Positions 45,341-58,195 of a DNA stretch of 64,000 bases are shown one piece after another; the first letter of the stretch is position 1; every line of letters starts with the position of its first letter. The notes beneath the pieces are model-generated. The model did no database searches. It had not been told where the DNA came from and saw only the letters and a list, made by a program, of their open reading frames with translations. Made by a program: the position numbers and the translations under genes. Source of the DNA: Ceratopteris richardii (taxonomy: Eukaryota > Streptophyta > Polypodiopsida > Polypodiales > Pteridaceae); contig CM035407.1 of assembly GCA_020310875.1 (NCBI GenBank), positions 201,098,153 to 201,162,152 of the forward strand, written 5' to 3'.

Positions 45341-46001
45341 AAGAAGATTACACCAATCAATGTTACTAGCTTAGTTGTGGAATCTAGTGGAAGTGCGACA
45401 ACTATAATCCCCACAATTAGTAAAACTAGAGCTCAGGCACTACAATAAACTCAAGGTGTAAGTCAAGAGAAGAATTCCAAAACTAGTGAGACCGAGAGTA
45501 TAGCTAAGAAGAGAACCATGGCATGGAAGGATAGCCATAATGGATGAAGAGACAATGGATGAAAAAAATGAGGGAGTTAGAAGAGAGCTTAAGGGAGACA
45601 AAAGCCAAATTGATAGAAATTGCATCTCACACATACTCTCAAACCCCACCACCCAGATCACACCACAAAAATCCTTTTGCACCACCACCACCAAAAATAG
45701 GAATAGTCCTACCAGATCTTATTCCGAAAGATTTAGACATGATGTCAAAGGCACATCAGTCTAGGATCAAAGAAGGGCCAAATGTAGTAGAGTTTGATAG
45801 GTGTTACTCAAAGCCAACTTAGAAATTGAAAGGATTAAGCACTGTGCAAAAATGGTAGAACTATCCTAGACCATGTTTGAGGCCAATCATCTTTTTTTTT
45901 TGCACTAACTAAGCCAAGACATAGTTGCATTTTGACACATTGCTAGAGAGATTGGAGAGGATTATAGGCAAACCTAGGAAGTTAGCTACATCAAAGGTAA
46001 G
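45341..46001 (+). pseudogene. gag: G2: gag C-terminal remnant of the R family
   Basis: The first residues, with stops, read ITPINVTSLVVESSGSATT and KTRAQALQ, matching the last visible part of E1 gag. They then read APPPPKIGIVLPDLIPKDLD, AHQSRIKEGPNVVEFDRCY and HCAKMVELS, matching the start of R3. G2 thus bridges E1 gag and R3 and shows they are one polyprotein. Stops and a poly-T run (about 45891) break it. E2 has inserted at 46002. Confidence 0.8.
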
Positions 46002-46089
46002 TGTTACTCTAGCACAATGATAAGTATTAACATGAGGAGATTCACCTCATAATTGTCAACCCGATGAGATATGAGGGAAGGTTGATGAC
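46002..46089 (-). repeat. E2 3' LTR, left fragment
   Basis: It starts TGTTACTCTAGCAC, the counterpart of the R2 LTR end. It breaks at the V1 insertion and resumes at 56048 (CATGAGCAAATGAG). Confidence 0.8.
46085..46089. repeat. V1 target-site duplication, left (ATGAC)
   Basis: ATGAC is repeated exactly at 56043-56047, directly outside both V1 ends. The flanks join into one E2 LTR. Confidence 0.9.
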
Positions 46090-46329
46090 TGTTTGTTGTT
46101 ACCCTTTGGAGTTGTCCGCTCCAATCATTATAGCATAAAGGATCAACTACACATCTTTAATTTGTCAATCCGGGAAGTATGCAAAGACCACAGCCCCTTC
46201 TAGTTAATGGAATCCAAGAATAAGGGTTAAGATAACAGTTTTTCTGAGAAATTATGAAGAAGGAGGGAAATATCTAGGGTTTTGATTATCTTGAGTTCTA
46301 CAATAGCATTTTCAATAATCTTTGTGCCT
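46090..46329 (-). repeat. V1 3' LTR, part 1
   Basis: It matches 55548-55786 of the other LTR with scattered differences. It is cut at the L1 insertion and continues at 52514. Confidence 0.88.
46325..46329. repeat. L1 target-site duplication, left (TGCCT)
   Basis: TGCCT recurs exactly at 52509-52513, flanking L1. Confidence 0.93.
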
Positions 46330-46988
46330 TGTTGAAGTATGGGGAGTAACCAACCCAAACCGCCTCACATGGAAGTGAGGGGCTCTTCCAAGAGGAGTTG
46401 CAAGAAGTGCAAGCAACGCACACACACCCACGTCCATGAACAATGGCACCATGGCCAACGTCAAAAGGAACAAGGGAGGGCAATGCTCACACACAAGCCA
46501 ACCCCAAGTGCCAAACCCACACACATGGATCATCGCCTAGCACACAAGGAGAAATGTGGAAGCCAAATGACACCTTCTTCCATTACCAAAATGGAGGCCA
46601 AGGCCATGGCCAAGGGACCTCCTTTTACAAATGAGGCTCTTCTTTATATAGAGAAGAAAGGCATATGTGAATAAAAACATGTGGTCAAAAGACCACATGT
46701 GCTAAATCAAAAAGAGAATCTTTTGTGATATGGGAATTTCAAAAAGCTAACTACCTAGAGAGAGAGAGAGAGCGCGTGAGATTTCTACGTGGGCTTTCTT
46801 TATGTTTGCTCAAAAAGGAGATTTTTCAAGAGAAGGCTTCAATACCTTAGGCTTAGGGGAATTATCAAAAAGTGGTTTTAGGAGAGTGTTCACATGGACA
46901 TCTCCTAATTTACAAAAAGATGGTATTCTCATGAGGACTAAAGGATGCCATAGCATGAGAAAAATTATGGGCAACCCTTAGAGCAACA
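46330..46988 (-). repeat. L1 3' LTR (left copy)
   Basis: On the minus strand it runs TGTTGCTCTAAGGG to TACTTCAACA. The TATA box (TATATAAA, minus) lies at 46643-46650, preceded by a perfect 10-bp hairpin at 46677-46700. Confidence 0.94.
46677..46700. promoter_or_regulatory. Perfect hairpin upstream of L1 TATA box
   Basis: ACATGTGGTC and GACCACATGT are separated by AAAA. The structure is repeated in the other LTR at 52195-52218. The arms contain CACATG, an E-box-like core. Confidence 0.6.
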
Positions 46989-47001
46989 CCCTCCTCCTCC
47001 T
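46989..47001 (-). other. L1 polypurine tract
   Basis: On the minus strand AGGAGGAGGAGGG directly precedes the LTR start TGTTGCTC. Confidence 0.85.
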
Positions 47002-47141
47002 AGACTTTGTCGTCCTCGACAAAGCTAAGAGAGAAGTATATAATGCCGAACTGGTCCAAGTTTGGAGTCTTCAACTCTTCAAATATGCAGCAGTTCCAAT
47101 CTGAATTTTGCAAGGCTGCAAACCTTCAAATCTCTAATCCA

Positions 47142-47270
47142 GCAATGCTGAGCGACACAATCCCCTTGGGGGGTAGTCAGCCCAGCATGTATCCAAATTT
47201 GTAAGTCTTCAAGTCTTTCAGGCCTGCAATGCTGAGCGACACAATCCCCTTGGGGGGCAATCAGCCCAGC
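47142..47270. repeat. Two-copy direct repeat in L1 interior
   Basis: A 45-bp segment (GCAATGCTGAGCGACACAAT through CAGCCCAGC) occurs twice with an 84-bp period and two differences. Confidence 0.8.
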
Positions 47271-50200
47271 CTCCATCCAATGTGCCTTCTCTCCAAGCTC
47301 CAATATCTGAAATTTAAACATACACAACAAGTAGACTGAATTTGAAAAGAACCACCAAAAAATATAATCCCATTTTTAGTTTCCACTTCAGGGAACATCC
47401 ATTGCTGCAAGACTTGCACTACAAGAGAGAACTCTGCATGACAATCTTCTTGCTCCTTGCTACTTCAAGAATTTAGCAGAAAGCATGTGTCGCACTTGAA
47501 ACCAAATATCAAGTACAGCAAGAAGCACCCAAGTTTGTCATTAACACATGCAACAGGTTTTCCCCTTTGCACAATACCACAACGAAGATCATACTTTGCT
47601 CATATATGAAAGTCAAGAGTCCATGACCTGCAAAAGACAACAAGTGGGCACCTTTCCTGCAGTACATTGTCCCTGTTGGTAGCTCAAAGAACTAGCACCA
47701 GATTAGGATGTGAAACATGTTGCAAGGTGAAACCTAGAGAAGTCCAATATCTGCACAAAAATATATTAGGCCCTGTACTCAAACATGAACCCGAACCAAC
47801 ACATATGTCAACCATTGTTTTCCATTAAACATAAGTGAACATTCACTATAAAACATATGAAGAGAGCAAGTGAGTTAGAACTTCCAATAATAGTAGCTCT
47901 CTACATAAGATCCATAGATTCATGATGAGCAAGTAACATGAAGACATTCATCTCATGCTCGAGGAAATCAAGGACGAGCCTAATGCATCCATGAGGACCA
48001 AATATATTCAACTTTTTCAATGCTTCCTATAGGTGACTTGCAAAAAGGAATGCCTGCTTTAGCCCAATGATAGGAAAAAAAATAATTTCCCATTTTAGCA
48101 CTCCCAGAATTCCAATGTGTCCCTGCAAATAAGTGTTGTGAGCTCCCCCAGTCTAAGGAAGCACCCTGCACCTTTCCATAAATGTCTTGAAGAGGCTACC
48201 CTAACAGAGCTTGAAGATCAAGAAAATAAACACCCATTCTAAGTTCTCCAGCTAATCTTCATACCCAAACCCAGACTAGTAAGAGGATACTGGTTATGTC
48301 CTATTGGGCAGGAGAAAAGAAAAGGTTGGAGGTGCCTTAACAATCATGTGGTGAGTTAGGAAGATAGATTCAGCCATGAGTCGGCTGAGGTCAACACATA
48401 GCCCAAAGCATCAAAGCAATCATGAGAAAAGAGATGGGGCCCTGAAGAGGATCTCGAGTGCTTTTATCACGATGGTCAGGGTATGTGTCTCCCCTGTGTG
48501 ACCCTCTAATCTTGGATGTGTCTGGTTTCTACCTTAGAAGCCCCTTCACATAGCATAGCATTCCATAGAATCTGCCCCAAGCATATATGAGAATCAGTAG
48601 CACAAATCTCAAGAAGACACTCTTGAGCAATCCAGATTTATGAGTTGTACACAGACAAACCCTATGTGACCCACATTCAGAACCACCAATCTGGTTCAGC
48701 AGCAAGCCCTACATCTATTGTCATGCTACTTAAAGACCAAAAAAGTAATAGCTAGCCCCCAAACCTGGAGCCATCTTTTGTGGTCAGATTTTGTTTGTTT
48801 GGTCCATTTGAATAGCGAGACCACTTTCGGCCATACTTCTTAATGTTACAACCGTTCAAATGACCCAATTTTCCTCCTACAGTAATGAAAACGTGAGCTA
48901 TGATAGTCACAGGAATCTAGCAACACATGTGCAAACCAGACCATAGTAAACAGTGTTATCTCCGCATAATACAGGAACAAGAATACTTAAAAATTTTTAT
49001 CTGCAATGGAAAGTCGTGTCAAGATGGAAGCATTAGAACCCTAGGTAAAACATCATTAGAACAATGAAGTGCCATGTAATTGATGGTTACCGCCCAACTC
49101 CAATCTGAGAGCTTCGAACATAACATAATCTCTGGGAGCAATCCTTGCAAGTGTGTGAGCCCCAAAACCTGTCGTATTCTCAGAAGAGGCATACATAGGA
49201 AAGCACTCAACGTGTTAATTTGATCTTTATAAGTTGCAATGTAGGTAATCAATCAGATCATGGTCCAGCTGTGTTGGTGAGCCTGTCGACCAGAGATGCA
49301 TGTATTCCCCTTTAGTTACACCTCACGGCCCTATGGTTCTCATATTACAAATATTGAGTGCCTAGTATGCATTTTCACGGAGTTCACATTCACACAAAGT
49401 AGCATACCCTATTTTCAAGCAAGGAAGGTGAGAATATATATAAAGCCTAAATGTACTCTTGCTTGGCAACTTAAATCTTCAAAATACTCTTTATCTTCCA
49501 GTTGCTCTAAACCTTCCTCATTCCAGCAGTCTGAATAACTCCTTCGAAATCCTGCACATGAAAAGATTCATCCTTTCTAGGTCGAAATGGGAAAAATAGG
49601 CCAAGCAATGTGGCCTTAATACCACGTAAGCTAGATTCAGACAGATTCTAAATCATTTCCGTGCAAGAGTGATTACAGCAGATGCAAAAAATTTGTGATA
49701 CTTGCTCAAAAATCAAGGCATCCTGTCAAATGGTGATCTGTAACAAGTCTTCCTCTTGAGTATATGATCCACAAATGACTAAGCAAGATTCTTTTGTCAA
49801 GAAACACATAAACACAATCATCACAGTGAGACAACACATGTAGCCTTAATTCAACACCCTTGAGTGAAATAAAGATTGACATGGAGAACACGCTGTAGTA
49901 GGACTAATAGAGTATGCAACAACACATATGCAGCATTCGTCCTCCTTGTCAGTGAGAAACCCAGCACACCAACCTTTTGGGAGTTCCCATATTCTTCTAC
50001 ACAAGCAGAGCTCAGCCACAACTCCATGGAAGCACCAGCAAGATAGGTAGTCCAAAGTTCGACTGTTCAGCAAAGATCAGGAAATGGAGATGCTTATACC
50101 TGTAGATGTCCAATAAGAACCCGCCTTGGCAGCAATGTGGAGAGCAGCTGCTCTTTATCTAAGCACTTATACCTCGTACCACCAGCTTGTGAAAGAGAGG

Positions 50201-51361
50201 GTAGTGTGGGAAGATAAGTTTGAAGGGGCAACAAAAAATGTGATGGAAAACGATGCTCGGAGAGGCAAAACTTCACCATGCACAAGGGAAGATCACACCG
50301 TGTAATCCTGCGTTATGTAGTGAGGGGGCCCCCACGTTCCTTCTAGATTTGTCCCTCTGTAGATGTCTGAAAATCCAATTCAACCGCATCCATCACCTGC
50401 TTGATAGACATGGATGAGAGCATGAAAGAGAGGAGCAACATGATGAGGCACAAGTAGCACTATCGCAAGGTTCTCCATGACTGTCAGTTGAGATGTCGAT
50501 GTACGAAGGGGAAGCCGAAGAAGAACCTCGACCAAGATAAGAGTGTAGAGGAATCGGTGCGCACATGGATGGACTAAGAGAGCATAACACCACATTTAGT
50601 AACTGCTGCTGAGTGAGTCCACGATAGATGAAAACACCAATGCCATGTATAGGGCCGCCAAGTCTGGAGCATAACCCACAGAGCAGAAGCAATTCCAATG
50701 AGGGAGCTTAGTGTGAACTTTAACTTTAGATCAGGAGAAGAGAGGATGGGTGGGAGAGGACTAGCTCCCAATCACGACCATTCAGCTGCCATCAAGCTGA
50801 GGGAAAAGCCGAATCTCACCACTGCAGCCATAGCGATCGATGAGAAGCCTGATGAATGCACAGGAGATTGCACGAGAAGGATGCGCCATGCTGGGGACAA
50901 ACAACATTCATTCTAACAAGTTGGAGGGAGTAAAGCTCAACCCCAAGCTGTAGAGTTGAGAGGGGAAGCCATGGCTCACCCCTGTCCAACAGGACCTGCT
51001 AATCGACAGGAGCCCATAAGGGCTCGACTTCCAGAAATGAATTGGAAAACTGAGTGGAAGGGAAGGAACGATGCCTCCCCACCTACCACATGCGGTTTGA
51101 AGATCGCATTCGTCAATAGAAGACAGAAGAGAGAAAGGGAGTTAACTCCACCTCCACGTCCTTTCTTGACAATGGGACCCGTCTTCCTTTTCCCACGCAT
51201 TTCAAAATTCAACTTGATAAACAACAGTCTTGGTACTAACTCTCCTACCTACCCCGAATGGACCTTACCGCAGACACACATACCAACAACAACTCAGAGC
51301 GCCAAAAATAATCAAGGAAGACACGGATGTCAGACCAATATCCATTTTATTTTTTTATATA

Positions 51362-51495
<134 letters not shown>

Positions 51496-51824
51496 AAATG
51501 AAAATGAGGGAGGGACAACAAGAAGACTACCCCCCCTTTTTTTCCAAGCAACACTAGGACAGGAGTGCAGAGATGGATAGTGATGCTTATGATGTGTGTG
51601 AAGAGGTGTGTCTATGTGAGAGTGAGAGAGAGAAGGGGTTGTAGGGGGTGTTTTATATGCAACAAACAAAAATAAAGAACTAAACTACTCAAAAATTAAA
51701 AGGAAAGAGGTACCCAAGGCCAACCGAAGGCCACACGGATCCACAACTCAATCCAAGCATGAGGTGCATCCACCAAGTGTAGGCACGGCAAGCTTGAAAA
51801 AACCCAACGGTTGAAGGTCGATCG

Positions 51825-51842
51825 TCCCCGGCAACGGCGCCA
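51825..51842 (-). other. L1 primer-binding site, tRNA-Asp
   Basis: TGGCGCCGTTGCCGGGGA on the minus strand is identical to the E1 site and 5 bp from the LTR. Confidence 0.93.
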
Positions 51843-51847
51843 AATTT

Positions 51848-52508
51848 TGTTGAAGTATGGGGAGTAACCAACCCAAACCGCCTCACATGGAAGTGAGGGG
51901 CTCTTCCAAGAGGAGTTGCAAGAAGTGCAAGCAACGCACACACACCCATGTCCATGAACAATGGCACCATGGCCAACGTCAAAAGGAACAAGGGAGGGCA
52001 ATGCTCACACACAAGCCAACCCCAAGTGCCAAACCCACACACATGGATCATCGCCTAGCACACAAGGAGAAATGTGGAAGCCAAATGACACCTTCTTCCA
52101 TTACCAAAATGGAGGCCAAGGCCATGGCCAAGGGACCTCCTTTTACAAATGAGGCTCTTCTTTATATAGAGAAGAAAGGCATATGTGAATAAAAACATGT
52201 GGTCAAAAGACCACATGTGCTAAATCAAAAAGAGAATCTTTTGTGATATGGGAATTTCAAAAAGCTAACTACCTAGAGAGAGAGAGAGAGAGCGCGTGAG
52301 ATTTCTACGTGGGCTTTCTTTATGTTTGCTCAAAAAGGAGATTTTTCAAGAGAAGGCTTCAATACCTTAGGCTTAGGGGAATTATCAAAAAGTGGTTTTA
52401 GGAGAGTGTTCACATGGACATCTCCTAATTTACAAAAAGATGGTATTCTCATGAGGACTAAAGGATGCCATAGCATGAGAAAAATTATGGGCAACCCTTA
52501 GAGCAACA
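51848..52508 (-). repeat. L1 5' LTR (right copy)
   Basis: This 661-bp LTR is nearly identical to 46330-46988. The TATA box lies at 52161-52168 (minus) and the hairpin at 52195-52218. Confidence 0.94.
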
Positions 52509-52513
52509 TGCCT
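52509..52513. repeat. L1 target-site duplication, right (TGCCT)
   Basis: It matches 46325-46329 exactly. Confidence 0.93.
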
Positions 52514-52598
52514 AAAGTATGCCATTTCCACAGTAGATTACAATTATCAGGTCAAATTTTAAAATCAGTACGTGTATCAAAAAATGCTTCTTCTAACA
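52514..52598 (-). repeat. V1 3' LTR, part 2
   Basis: It ends CAAAAAATGCTTCTTCTAACA like the other V1 LTR. The inner part differs from that LTR, so U3 has been rearranged in one copy. Confidence 0.75.
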
Positions 52599-52611
52599 TT
52601 CTTCCCCTCCT
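52599..52611 (-). other. V1 polypurine tract
   Basis: On the minus strand AGGAGGGGAAGAA precedes TGTTAGAAG. Confidence 0.75.
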
Positions 52612-52699
52612 AGACTTTTTTTTTGGCTCCTGAAAAAAAATATTCTTGCAGATAAGTAGTGAGAGCTTCCTTCACTTCTTTTTTCTTTGATAAACCTGT

Positions 52700-54868
52700 G
52701 ACAATAGATCATGACTTCTTCTTTCTATAATGTTCAAGTTATTCAACATTTCAAATAGAGCTTTTCTCCATTGTACAACTGCCTCTTGTTTGTCTATCAC
52801 ATCTTTCTTCAGGTATTCTGTATATGCAGCTTCATATGCAGTGAGTCTGGATTTTGTGACTACTGATAAATTCCAAAGATTTCTGATTCTCTTTCAAAAA
52901 ATCAATAATCGAAGGCATCCTAAAAAATTTGAAGATAATGGCTACCCAAAAATACTGTTCTACTGTAATATGCCATTAAGCAAATCCTGTCTGGAGTTTC
53001 ACTTAGATAAAAAATTAAAGCATCAGTCGGTGAATTGAACCCAATGTAGTTGAGAGTTCTCACATCTGTATCTGTAAATGTTTCTATACATGCCATTATG
53101 AGTCACATCACTCTGATTAATAGAATACAAGCTGGATCATTGACATCTTTATATGTAGATATAACAGACTCTGTTGTATCAACCATATATTTCTTTGTTG
53201 GCCATGTTCTTGCTTTAGGTCCTACGACCTTTGGAAAATTCAGCCATTTTGCTGGAATCTGCCCTGCATTTCTTCTTTCCCAAAACACTGTCCATTCCCT
53301 TCTCCTTGCTACTGGACAATAGGCTGGATTTATTTTTAGCTGAATAGGTGCCTCTTTCCAGATTTTCCTGCACTCTTTGTTGGCATCTAACCACCTGTTC
53401 CTCCATTTAGGATTAGCCTTTTCAAATAATTCCTTAGTGACATTGATATCCTCTTCATATTCCAAATATCTATTGGATGGTAATCCTACCCTTGCAATCT
53501 GGTAATTTTTAATACTCTCCATTATCATACAAAATGGTATACCTAGACCATCTGCTGCCCAATGGTGTTGATTTGGGTTTATTCCTTTGTTGAGAGCAAA
53601 ATTCACAATCTGTTCTTCATATTCATTATGCATCTTTCTGATAAATTCCATTCTTGATTCTCTGTCAGCTAGAAGCTTTTGAACAAACTCATCTGAATAT
53701 TCTTCCAAAGCTTTGTCCTCTGTTTCATCAACATTTTGAATTCTGTTATCTTCAACTCCCTCATATTCCTCTGCTTGTATGGTCACTGCCTTCTCTTCAA
53801 CCTCTTTTTGTGAACTTTCCAAACTTTTTTGTAGATCCTCCACCACCATCATCAATCCTTGGTTCTGGGATAGCAATAATTCTTTTTTTGATTTCCATTC
53901 ATTTCTTTCTTTTTCCATATTCAAATGTAATTTACTCCTTTCTTCTGTCATATCTAGACGTAATTTGTTCTATCCTCTCATTGCACTTGCAGCATGTATA
54001 CTAGCTTGCTTTTCCAATTCCTTGGCTTCCCTCAATTCTGCTTGTAGCCTTAGAATTTCTTTATTCAATTCCTCCCTCTCATCCTGGGTTATTTGTACAA
54101 CCTTACTTTCTTCTTTCATTTGGTCTTCCTCCATCAATAATCTGTTTATATCTTCATTTGCTTTGACCATGATTTGGTATGAGCTTTGAAGATTTCTGAA
54201 TCTTCCTTCCATTTTCTTCAGCTCCATTTTTACTTTGCCACTATGCTCCATCTGCTTAGCACATTTGTCCTCAAGAATTTGAATTTTATTTTGTTGTTGA
54301 ACCTCCAGTTCTTCCAATGAAATTATCCTTTTGGTCAAATCCTCATTTCTTTCCTGGACAATCCTCAGCTGTTCCTCTAACTGTTCCTTTTCTTTCTTTT
54401 GCTCAGTAATAATTCTATTACCTTTCACAAACTCTGATTCAGCCACCATTCCTGATATAATCATGTTTCTACTAGATTGTCTGAATTGCTCTATATTGCT
54501 CATAATGACTTTACAAGCAGACCTGATATCCTTGGGTATCCTTTTTAATCCAGCTTCTAACTCCACTTGCTTTACCTCTATCTGCTTTTCCTCTCTGTAT
54601 TCATTTTCTTCTTCATCCTCTTCCTCATATTCTATGACCTGATTCTTTTGCTCTTCATAGCCCTTTTCTTCTTCCCTTTCTTCTGCCTTCTTTTCCTCAA
54701 TTTCCTGTTGTTTTTCCTCATTGACCTGTCTTTCCTCTTTCTGTACTTGGTTATCCTGAATTGAGGTGGAGTCACTCTCTGCTGAGATCTTTATCTGATC
54801 ATTTAATTGCTTCTCCTTTTGTCCTTTTGTTTGAATTTTTAAAGGATTTTTTGAATTTTTTTAGTATT
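52700..54868 (-). pseudogene. V1 ORF3 homologue: coiled coil plus C-terminal domain
   Basis: The frame opens after a stop near 54868 and has no early ATG; the first in-frame Met is near 54505. A Glu/Lys-rich, strongly coiled-coil part (54800-53750) is followed by a region matching the ORF3 C-terminal domain: WKEAPIQLKINPAYCPVARRRE against R1 IKYNPCYVPVLRRR, and AKWLNFPK against AKWLNYVY. A TAG near 53968 splits the frame. A shift near 53105 leads to GFNSPTD and FYLSETPD, the counterpart of GFNEGNQDLVYDMSTTPS. The N-terminal ORF3 domain is absent. Confidence 0.72.
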
Positions 54869-55524
54869 TTAAACCCTAAATCAAGGTAAACACTTCACCT
54901 AGGGTTTTTCTTGTTTCAAGATCCATTGATCTTTTGTTTCATGATTGGTTATACTCTTTTATGCTTGCAATCTAATCAATTTGGAAGTAGAGCTTTTACA
55001 AGAAAACATGTGCTTAAGAAGTACAATTATCAATTCATGCAAAGATAAACACCTCTTTTTTTCAAGATGCAAATAAATCTTTTCTCAAGATTATTGTTTT
55101 TTCCTTGGCTAAACAAATAGATCTATCAATTTGCACATAGCTACTTTACTTGACTTTCCTCATTGCAATCATGTCATCTTTTTCAAGATTAACAAATTTG
55201 CTTGGTACTTAGTCAAAAAGCACTCTACATATGCAAAGATAGTCACATTTTACCTTCCCTTCAATAATCTTGATTCAGTTTTTTTCCACACACCTGCACT
55301 TTACTCTTTAAAAGGTATGAACAGCTATCAATTTGCAAGAACTTCACAACTTCTTTATCCCAAAAGGTTAACTCATGCTTTCTTTTCCCAAAAGACAAGC
55401 AAAGAAACCTACCTTTTCATTGTTTCTTTCTTGATTATAGAGTAGTACCTTTTCAATGTGTTAAAATGCCATCAACCATGGAAGATCCAGCAAGGTCCAA
55501 AACTTCAATGAAGCTTTTGCTTTG
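54869..55524 (-). other. V1 leader
   Basis: This AT-rich stretch between the PBS and the ORF3-like gene has no coding signal and no palindrome array. Confidence 0.55.
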
Positions 55525-55542
55525 TCCCTGGCAATGGCACCA
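55525..55542 (-). other. V1 primer-binding site, mutated tRNA-Asp type
   Basis: On the minus strand TGGTGCCATTGCCAGGGA differs from the E1/L1 site at three positions, each a transition at one of the three CpGs. It is 5 bp from the LTR. Confidence 0.8.
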
Positions 55543-55547
55543 AAAAT

Positions 55548-56042
55548 TGTTTGTTGTTACCCTTTGGAGTTGTCCTCTCCAATCATTATAGCATAAAGGA
55601 TCAACTACACATCTTTAAATTTTCAATCCGGGAAGTATGCAAAGACCACAACCCCTTCTAATTAATGGAATCCAAGAATAAGGGTTAAGATAACTGTTTT
55701 TCTGAGAAATTATGAATAAGGAGAGAAATATCTAGGGTTTTGATTATCTTGAGTTCTACAACAACATTTTCAATGATCTTTGTACAACCAACCCTCTCAA
55801 AATAGAGGAAATTATCTTTTATACATTTTCAAGTGTCCCTTTTCACACTTGAATTTTGGTCCTTTTCCCTTCTAATCTAAAAATATGCTAGCAAAGAGCT
55901 TCCAAAAATTCTAGGAAAAATACATATGATTCTAATTTACATGAGGAAGACTCTTCCTCATTTTTACATCATTTGTATAAATATTTCTACAAGTTTTTGA
56001 CATTTTACAAATAATTCCCTTCAAAAAATGCTTCTTCTAACA
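55548..56042 (-). repeat. V1 5' LTR
   Basis: This 495-bp LTR starts TGTTTGTTGTTACC and ends CTTCTTCTAACA (plus view). ATGAC follows at 56043-56047. Confidence 0.9.
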
Positions 56043-56047
56043 ATGAC

Positions 56048-56647
56048 CATGAGCAAATGAGTACACAAGTGCGTGACTAACAAGCACACACACTAACATG
56101 GACATAGATACACACACACATACACTATAAGATAAAAAGTGATGGAACAATGGAGCCTTCAATTAGCTAAGAAATGAGTTTACTATGCTCTTTGTTACTT
56201 AAATTTCTAACAATCCACCTAAAAAATGAGCTCTCTAGCTTCTTTTATAGTTTTTGACTAGGTCTGGCCTTGTTCAGACCTATGGCATAGTTAAAAATTA
56301 GGTCTCTATGCTAATTTGGGGGCTCAAATGAACTCTAAAAATTATGAAAATTGGTAACTAGGTAGATCTGCCAGTCCTCAAGTTGAGGACTTCTTTTCTT
56401 GAAAAGATTGGAGTTTGATTTATTGAAAATGGGATTTACAATGTAGTGAAGTGATAAAGATCACTATTGATTACACATTTGTTTTGGAAAAAGAAACTTG
56501 GCCTATTCGCTGGATCTGCATTGACTCCCTTGTCTCCTCGATCCTAGTTGGCCTTTGCTCTACCCTTGATCCCTCTAACTTGATTGTCTCATGCTTCCTT
56601 GCCTTGTCAGTCCACTTGGGCCTCCTTGACTACTGTCAATACCCACA
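56048..56647 (-). repeat. E2 3' LTR, right fragment
   Basis: This is a diverged family LTR in reverse orientation: the CA-rich run, a GAGCTCTCTAGC block with TATA on the minus strand (about 56244-56251), and a damaged CAAGTTGAGGACTTC block. Its outer end (minus TGTGGGTATTGACAGTAGTC) is next to a 12-C run, the polypurine tract at 56650-56667 on the minus strand. Confidence 0.78.
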
Positions 56648-56663
56648 TGCCCCCCCCCCTCTC

Positions 56664-58195
56664 GTGTCTATCATCCCTGATAGACCCTTGTTGTGGAGCA
56701 TGTGAGATATAGTAGTGCACCACATTAGCTACTAAGTTATGTTCCTTTGGGCAAAAACCTCATGCTTAGAGGGCCTAGAACATGTGGACGGGGCATATGT
56801 AACTAATCTACATGTAGAATATATTCCATCACAAATAAATGCAATAGATGTGTGGATATAAGAATGAAGATTTCCTAGTGATATTCCTAGAACCCGATGG
56901 AGAGCATCTCTTCAAATTTCTACTTGTAACAAGAAGGCATGCAGTTAATTCTTGCATGCTAGGTGTAGATTGTACTAACTGATGGTGTTTTACTCATGTC
57001 GTATACAAGGTTGAAGTTAACTTCATTAAACCCTGGGGTAGAGATGTATGTCGCTTTGACATTTTGAAAGGTTTTGAACACCACTATCATAAGTTCAAAG
57101 ATCTTCATGCACATTTTCGCTACAATGTTTGGGGCATTCTTTAGTTTCAGTGTCCAATTGCATATCGTAAGGACCATATACGCAACTCTGGGTGGCCCTC
57201 TTGGTGGGGTGAAGTAGGGGTTATTGATCTAGTCTGAACGTCCTTTTTTGTTGGGTACTTTGATGGAAAACTCGAGCCATGGTCATCGACAAGGGACATG
57301 ACAATAGCATGGATTGTACTTTATATGCAGGGGAGCATTGGACCAAGTTCTGAGTATCTCTAGGTATGTATCGAGTAATCATGCTCACCAATTTTGTTTG
57401 AAAATTGTCCCTTTTCTAGCTCTCTCAGGGAGGTCACTAGGTTGAAATTGCATTGCAAAGATAGGTTCCTCTCGAGTGACCCTTTTGACTTCTACATTAT
57501 AGTCAGATAGAAGAACAAAATAAGGCATGTACTGCATTTTAGAAGTGTTAATGATTCTTTTGTGGGACAAGTTTTGGAAATATTGAGATTTAAGAACTAT
57601 TTCCTTCAGATTCGATAGGGACTGAATCTAGATTGTGAGACAGTCATCATGTGTTTGCCCGATTTCTTCTACTTGCTTTAACCATTGTGGTACAGGTGCC
57701 TTGTAGGTATTCTGCCCTTCTTCACTGACACTACCTCCAGGTATGGGTTGTGGTTCATAAGAGTCCTCAAATGTTTCCTCCATAGATATCTCTACTAAGT
57801 CTTCTAGTTCAGGTTCTATTGGTGGGGATGGTGGTCGTTCATATTGTAACAATTTTGGTTGCAATTCTTCAACTTGTTTCTAGAGATTTTTTTATCTCTT
57901 GTGTGTTTGGTAGTAGAGGAATGGCTTGAGGTACTTTAGTGCTAGCTGTGGCTTGCTGCTTCTTGAGCTCATCTAGTTCTACCTCTAGCTTGTCACATGC
58001 TTCTAAAAAATTTGCGTGTCCCTATAATAATATGCAAATATAGTAAGAAGGAATAGCTTTAAATTTTGTTAGAATAATAGTTGCTTGCGAGGTTCCTTCC
58101 ATAGTGGCCTCCAAATTGTTTTGATTTTGGTATTGGAAATGCTTGTTCTCCTCTAGCATGGCTGACATGTGTTGTCTACCCATATTCCTTTGTAA
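56664..58195 (-). pseudogene. E2 ORF3 C-terminal half, degraded
   Basis: Fragments in shifting frames match R1 ORF3 in order: LEENKHFQYQNQNNLEATMEG, PPSPPIEPELEDLVEISMEETFED, MPYFVLLSDYNVEVKRVT, IKYNPCYCHV, MCMKIFELMIVVFKTFQNVKA and NLVYDMSKTPS. Many stops are present. Confidence 0.85.

Noticed and set aside
50393-50698. L1-encoded Ser/Cys-rich protein (101 codons)
   Set aside because: Overlapping frames of similar length occur on both strands, with no motif and no sign of selection.
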